DNA from: Hondaea fermentalgiana
Taxonomy: Eukaryota > Sar > Bigyra > Thraustochytrida > Thraustochytriidae
NCBI GenBank assembly: GCA_014084085.1
Contig: NPFB01000122.1
Span: 310,256-328,212 of the forward strand
Length of the DNA: 17,957 nt
Reading direction: 5' to 3'
The position numbers were made by a program, and so were the translations under genes. Shown here in pieces: positions 13,905 through 17,957 of this stretch; the stretch's first letter is position 1, and each line of letters begins with the position of its first letter. The notes under the pieces were generated by a model. It worked only from the letters and a program-made list of their open reading frames with translations. It was not told the DNA's origin and searched no databases.

Positions 13905-15662
13905 ATGGGTTTTGACCTTCGCCTTACGGCCATGGCCTTTGTTGGTCTCTGGTCTCTTGTCCTGGGCGCCAGGAACTGCGCAACATCGAGTGAGAGCATG
14001 ACCGACAAGGAGTCTGCAACGTTGTGTCAAAGCCTCCTCGAAGGCAGCGCGCAGAGTTTGTGCGTTGAAGATGCAGCTCCGTTCCTCGCCACCATCTATG
14101 ACATGTGCATTACCGAGGTTCGTGAGAGCGCGTCTGCTGATGACGATACAGAGGAAGAGGAAGGTGCTAATGACGACGACGACGACGACGAAGACGACGA
14201 GGATGATGATGATGATGATGACGACGATGACTATGAAGATGATGAACCTTATTTAGAGCACGACGACGAAGACGACGAAGACGACGATGACGAGGATGAC
14301 GAGGATGATGATGACGGAATTGTTGCTCTGAGTGGCGGCTTCGAGGCGCAGTGTGAACTAGGAAGCGAAGGACCTTTTGTCTCGCGCAGTGTCGAGCTCT
14401 TGGGTGATAGTGACGAATATGTTGCTCGCTGGGTGCTCAACTCCAAGGTCGTTGATGTTACGCAAAAGGTCACCGCGCAATTCCGCTTCAGCAGCCAGGA
14501 AGACACCGAAATTAAAGTCTCGTCCGGATCTTACAGCGAACTTGAGCTGGCGCTGCCAGCTTCGGTGGATAATGGAACCTATTGCATGTCGGAAGCCGTC
14601 GACGTAACTCCCGTCCAGACGACGGGAAGCGACGGGGCAACGATCTATGTGATTAAAGCTCGTGGTCACAGCTTTTCGGACTCGGAAGCGATGCTCGAGG
14701 GTCTCGTTCTCGCCTTTGAGACTGTCTCCGGAGCCAGCGACGCTGCATCAGAAGACGCCCAGAACTACGCTTGCGTCGAAGGCCGCAGTGCTTTCGCAGA
14801 ATGCGATCCTTCCGATAGCTCAAGTGACGACTGCGCGTGTCTGGACAACAACGGTGATGTTCGCGAGCTTTACAACGAAATGGACCTCAACACGATTATC
14901 CCGCTTTGCGTTCTGGGATTCTCTGTGGCTTTGTTCGCCGGAATTGTTTACAAATTCCGCTCGTCGGTCACGGTCAAGCACCGCGAGTCGTGCTGGCGAC
15001 GAAACTGCTGTCGCACGGACGACGATTCCTCGAATGGCGGCCCGCGAAAGGTGCATGGTGCCAGAGGCAAGGCGCTTCATATCGATTGTCCCGAGCAAGG
15101 CGAGGAGACGCATCACGTGCAATTGTCGGACATTCTTGCAGACACGACGGAGCGCAAGTATTTCTCAGCCTACCTTGAGCGCAAGGGCACGGTCGAGCCC
15201 ATGCTTCTCTTTGAGTCCATTGAGCACTTTGAGACGTGCGAAGACCGCCTTTGGAGGCAGCGCGAGGCTCGCAACATGATTGCACGCTTCATCGCCCCGC
15301 ACGCGCCATACAGCGTTGAACTCAGACAATCGACGCGCACTGCGCTCTGCAATGCAAAGGGAGCGCCGAAAACGCTCTTTGAAGTTGCCAAGGCAGAAGT
15401 GTACGCGAACATGCAGATTAGTTTCCTCGAGGACTTTTTGGCGACGCGAAACAGCGGGTCCTACACCCCTCGTCGCCAGTCGCCTCGGTCTCACGACAGC
15501 TTTGACATTACTACCTCGGACTCTGTGCCTGCTGTTATTGTTGATGTCGATGTTGTGGGTGTAATCGCCGAACCCTTTACCGGGAACAGGTCTGGTGGCG
15601 AAGACGGCGGCGACGACGATGGCGAGACAGATTCGCGAACGCAGCAACTTGGAGTCGTCTAA
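13905..15662 (+). CDS. Single-pass membrane protein: acidic ectodomain, TM helix, cytosolic RGS domain, 585 aa
   Basis: I start at ATG 13905 (acaATGg: A at -3, G at +4); the frame extends 5' only to a GTG at 13845. Residues 1-22 look like a signal peptide (MAFVGLWSLVLGA core). Residues 38-75 are Cys-spaced (C41, C53, C68). Residues 79-137 are almost all Asp/Glu. Residues 140-325 form a Cys-containing ectodomain with one N-glycosylation sequon (N223-G-T). Residues 331-349 (IIPLCVLGFSVALFAGIVY) are the one clear transmembrane helix, followed by basic residues and CWRRNCC (possible palmitoylation), giving a type I topology. Residues about 405-512 fit the RGS pattern: LSDILADTTERKYFSAYLER, LLFESIEHFE, RFIAPHAPYSVELRQSTR and LFEVAKAEVYANMQISFLED. 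RGS domains speed GTP hydrolysis by G-alpha subunits. A disordered acidic tail follows. The architecture is unusual, so ligand and partner G-alpha are unknown. RGS identity rests on pattern only. Confidence 0.85.
   Translation: MGFDLRLTAMAFVGLWSLVLGARNCATSSESMTDKESATLCQSLLEGSAQSLCVEDAAPFLATIYDMCITEVRESASADDDTEEEEGANDDDDDDEDDEDDDDDDDDDDYEDDEPYLEHDDEDDEDDDDEDDEDDDDGIVALSGGFEAQCELGSEGPFVSRSVELLGDSDEYVARWVLNSKVVDVTQKVTAQFRFSSQEDTEIKVSSGSYSELELALPASVDNGTYCMSEAVDVTPVQTTGSDGATIYVIKARGHSFSDSEAMLEGLVLAFETVSGASDAASEDAQNYACVEGRSAFAECDPSDSSSDDCACLDNNGDVRELYNEMDLNTIIPLCVLGFSVALFAGIVYKFRSSVTVKHRESCWRRNCCRTDDDSSNGGPRKVHGARGKALHIDCPEQGEETHHVQLSDILADTTERKYFSAYLERKGTVEPMLLFESIEHFETCEDRLWRQREARNMIARFIAPHAPYSVELRQSTRTALCNAKGAPKTLFEVAKAEVYANMQISFLEDFLATRNSGSYTPRRQSPRSHDSFDITTSDSVPAVIVDVDVVGVIAEPFTGNRSGGEDGGDDDGETDSRTQQLGVV
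14139..14315 (+). repeat. GAY/GAR codon tract coding a 59-residue acidic run
   Basis: The tract is built almost entirely of GAC, GAT, GAA and GAG codons and encodes residues 79-137 of the RGS membrane protein, broken only by short pieces such as GAN and PYLEH. Mixed use of GAC and GAT suggests selection on the acidic residues and not only recent slippage. Confidence 0.93.
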
Positions 15663-15748
15663 AGATCTTGCATGCTTACCGATCGCCTTTGTAGAAGGCT
15701 GCATAAAAGTGTCAAGCGGTCAATAAATACATACCTATTTTGTACCAA
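15663..15748. other. 86-bp convergent 3' spacer
   Basis: Both facing genes must end transcription in or through this short gap. One AATAAA is present for the plus-strand gene; none is evident for the minus-strand gene before its stop-proximal sequence runs into the RGS gene. Confidence 0.7.
15722..15727 (+). terminator. Canonical polyadenylation signal AATAAA
   Basis: AATAAA lies 60 nt after the TAA stop of the RGS gene, a typical position for a cleavage/polyadenylation signal. Cleavage 10-30 nt further on would fall at or inside the 3' end of the convergent minus-strand gene. Confidence 0.65.
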
Positions 15749-17509
15749 CTAGTTTTCACGTTGAGACATTGCAGCTAGTGCCAAACTATTCGCATCTTCG
15801 AGAAGAGCCAAGTGCATTCCTCGTTGTGCAATGCTACGTGTGGGAGGCGGCGGTGGTCGAAAAGGAGCATCCTCAATAACGAGAGCATTGCTCTGTACAG
15901 CGTCGGCGTTCTTGTGCGGATGCTGACACTGCTGATGAGAATGCTTGCAAGCCCCTTCGTGCGGAGCGCTCGTGTTACTTGTGTCCATTGCAGAAACTGT
16001 ATAGAGTTCCGATTGCGCCTGCGTAATGCTGCGCGCCAAGTTTTTAGAGGCCGCGACAGCTCGTGTGCAAAGGTCTGAATCGGCGAAATGATGGCGTGCA
16101 GCGAGCAGTCGTGTCAGCACCAAAAAGGATATGACAAGATCCGCGTGCATCTCCAGATCACCTGAGGACCCACTTGCAAAAGCCTCGAGTTGCGAAACCG
16201 AGAAATCTGCCACTGTCTCGCACAGGTCTTTATTCCAGGTTGATGCTACGTGGCGTCGTACGTGGTCAATTGCCAGCGCCTTGGGCGGCACGAAGAAGCA
16301 GCGCTCGTACACGCTGCGGAGAAGTGCAAGTCCTCCGGACGACCCGGGAACCGCTGGACCGCAGACAAGGTCAAAGGCGCGAATCAGACACTTGACGGCA
16401 TCGGCTCGGCGTTCTGCGACAGGATGCGAAGAAGCATAATTTGCCAAGGCGACAGCGAGATTGGCAAGAGCCTTTTCGTGAACTCCATCGCTACGTATGT
16501 CTGCAAGGCATCCTTTTTCGCCCATGCTCAAACCCCAGTTTGCGAGTTGAACACCACGCTCGGCTATAAACTGCGAAGCACGAATACCTAGAAAATGGTG
16601 GGCAAAGGGTTCAATGAGCCGAATTCTCTCAGCAACTGTCCACACTGCCGGAACCCAAGTCTCCTGCTCTGAGACGACGATCACGAGCGCGACGCAAGCG
16701 AGGCCACGTTCATCCCAGCGAGAAAAATCTATGCCTTCATCACCGATACAGGTATCATGCTCGTCGTCCTGCGGAGGTTTAGTCTGTTGCTCTGTGAGGA
16801 TGCGATGAAGGTCTCCTAAGGTAGCTGCAACTCCCGACTGGCAGAGCAGACCCAGCACTGTGCGAGCTGGGTCAGAATGGAAGAAGTCGTTTCCTGGAGG
16901 CGCATCTGCGCATGATCCAAGCGCGCGTATTGCGACTACGCATGTGCAGTGCTGCATTTCCTCTCGTCTAAAAAATTGCGCCAGAGACTCGACGAGGGTA
17001 CTCAAAGCAAGCACGCGCTCGTCAAAGACGGAAGACGCTGGGAAACACCGCTCAAAAACCCATAATGAATCTGTGAGTAGTTTTTTCGTCCGTTTCGCTG
17101 AAGCTCCGGGATCTACTCTGGCGCATGCTTTGGCCAGGACGCGCTGCAGGCGCGCTTTGGCTTGTGGTAAACTGGGACTTCCGCGACCTACGTTTGCAGT
17201 TGCCATCATGACCACTTCTCGCGGAGGTCCACGCTCCTCGATGCATCGCACGATATCCTCTGCAGTCTGCGCGCGCGTTTTCGATTCACTCGCTGTTGCG
17301 TCAAGAACGTTGCCGAGGCAGTCCCAAAGTGCGTCGGGCAGATCAACGCAGGAGGCGGTGATCTCTACGTTCGCGTCTGTTTCCATCTCATTCAGAGCTT
17401 CATTCGTTTCACCGTTCAAAGCAACCAAGAGTGCATTCAAGGCTTCGTCATCGATCTCGTTCGTCGCGTCGTCGCCCTTGAGCTTTTCGACCTTTCCAGA
17501 CTCCTCCAT
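15749..17509 (-). CDS. Helical-repeat-like protein, possibly glomulin/ALF4/Ybp family, 586 aa
   Basis: I start at ATG 17509; the frame continues 5' only to a TTG (17593) and then an in-frame TAG (17600-17602). Residues 1-50 are acidic and probably flexible. Residues about 58-500 are Leu/Ala-rich and helical, consistent with a HEAT/ARM-like solenoid. A pair of helices near 360-425 (ERRADAVKCLIRAFDLV, then LLRSVYERCFFVPPKALAID) resembles the pattern I associate with the Kinetochor_Ybp2 family, which includes plant ALF4 and animal glomulin, inhibitors of the cullin-RING partner RBX1. I hold that match at about 0.35. The C-terminus is low complexity: CKHSHQQCQHPHK (521-533), then RPPPPPTR (551-558). 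No transmembrane helix or signal peptide is evident. It is tail-to-tail with the RGS gene, with no functional link implied. Confidence 0.8.
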   Translation of the reverse strand: MEESGKVEKLKGDDATNEIDDEALNALLVALNGETNEALNEMETDANVEITASCVDLPDALWDCLGNVLDATASESKTRAQTAEDIVRCIEERGPPREVVMMATANVGRGSPSLPQAKARLQRVLAKACARVDPGASAKRTKKLLTDSLWVFERCFPASSVFDERVLALSTLVESLAQFFRREEMQHCTCVVAIRALGSCADAPPGNDFFHSDPARTVLGLLCQSGVAATLGDLHRILTEQQTKPPQDDEHDTCIGDEGIDFSRWDERGLACVALVIVVSEQETWVPAVWTVAERIRLIEPFAHHFLGIRASQFIAERGVQLANWGLSMGEKGCLADIRSDGVHEKALANLAVALANYASSHPVAERRADAVKCLIRAFDLVCGPAVPGSSGGLALLRSVYERCFFVPPKALAIDHVRRHVASTWNKDLCETVADFSVSQLEAFASGSSGDLEMHADLVISFLVLTRLLAARHHFADSDLCTRAVAASKNLARSITQAQSELYTVSAMDTSNTSAPHEGACKHSHQQCQHPHKNADAVQSNALVIEDAPFRPPPPPTRSIAQRGMHLALLEDANSLALAAMSQREN

Positions 17510-17957
17510 GGGCTCGCCCTTCCTCGTCACCCTGTCTATCAAACTATAGAAAAGCCAAAGTCTTCGGGACCACTCCACGCAAGATGCCGTCAAGACGATC
17601 TATCCGCGCGTAGCCTCGCTCGTGATGCGATGCGATGCGATGCGATGCGATCGACTTTGGCCAACTGTTACGTGGTCGAACTTGATCTCGCGAGCCCTGC
17701 GCCGATCGCCCTGCGCACTCGCTGTGCGACCAGTCGCGGCAACAGTGCAGTATAGGCCTCGCGGGGCCCTTGGAGCGGCGTATAGCCCACTTCCGGGCGG
17801 CGCAATAGGCGACTTGCGCGCTTGGCGTTGGATCCGAGGCGGAGAGACCCGCGCAAGCAGGCAGGGCAGGCCAGGCGAAGCCGGAGAGCAAAACCCGCCG
17901 AGCAAGGTCCCGCGGCCGCGCCGACGCCCTCGCTCGCGCACCGCCGCCGCGCCCGCG
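17510..17957. promoter_or_regulatory. GC-rich upstream region of the minus-strand helical protein gene
   Basis: These 448 bp run to the window edge and should contain the 5' UTR and promoter of the minus-strand gene at 17509. They hold a perfect pentamer array (17626-17650) and become very GC-rich toward the end (GCCGCC, CGCGCC motifs). Short open frames here are compositional. I saw no RNA gene. Confidence 0.55.
17626..17650. repeat. Perfect TGCGA pentamer array, five copies
   Basis: Five exact TGCGA units run in tandem, starting 117 bp upstream of the ATG at 17509; flanking GA and TC extend the match slightly. Read in the sense of the minus-strand gene this is (TCGCA)5. The same unit occurs in the array at 12975-13029. 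Confidence 0.95.

Noticed and set aside
13515..14030. A 171-codon minus-strand frame overlapping the start of the RGS gene
   Set aside because: It is antisense to the signal peptide and 5' UTR, has skewed Arg/Ser/Cys content and no motif.
17510..17593. N-terminal extension of the 586-aa protein by 28 residues
   Set aside because: The extension begins with TTG and contains no ATG before the in-frame TAG at 17600-17602. The first ATG is at 17509.

Overview
The window looks like nuclear DNA of an intron-poor, fairly GC-rich unicellular eukaryote. An 11 kb reading frame runs without interruption through eukaryote-only domains (PH-BEACH, BEACH, WD40). A second gene carries an RGS domain. Translation starts look Kozak-like rather than Shine-Dalgarno-like, and an AATAAA signal follows one gene. 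My best guess at the source is a labyrinthulomycete (thraustochytrid-type stramenopile), because giant uninterrupted frames, compact spacing and low-complexity insertions fit that group. This is inference; nothing in the sequence proves it.

Layout. (1) 94-11133, plus strand: a giant BEACH-family protein of the neurobeachin/LRBA/NBEAL type. Order: low-complexity N-terminus, armadillo-like helices, ConA-like lectin fold, a long helical region, PH-BEACH, BEACH, C-terminal WD40 repeats. (2) 11333-12475, minus strand: a compact FAD-dependent oxidoreductase of the L-2-hydroxyglutarate dehydrogenase/oxidase (LhgO/L2HGDH) family, convergent with gene 1. (3) 12476-13904: a 1.43 kb gene-free divergent spacer with homopolymer tracts, a direct repeat, a pentamer array and purine-rich repeats. 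(4) 13905-15662, plus strand: a predicted single-pass membrane protein with a signal peptide, an extremely acidic extracytoplasmic segment, one transmembrane helix and a cytosolic RGS domain. (5) 15749-17509, minus strand: a mostly helical protein of uncertain identity, possibly of the glomulin/ALF4/Ybp family, tail-to-tail with gene 4 and only 86 bp away. (6) 17510-17957: GC-rich upstream region with a second pentamer array.

The four genes show no operon-like or pathway relationship. BEACH proteins act in vesicle and membrane trafficking, RGS proteins in heterotrimeric G-protein signalling, and the oxidoreductase in metabolite repair. The two most unusual items are the single-pass RGS protein with its acidic ectodomain, and the matching TGCGA pentamer arrays upstream of both minus-strand genes.

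Start choices matter here. Two frames extend 5' from non-ATG codons (GTG at 13845, TTG at 17593); I use the first in-frame ATG instead (13905 and 17509). The BEACH gene has its first ATG at 94, directly after an in-frame TAG, and a better-context ATG at 280.
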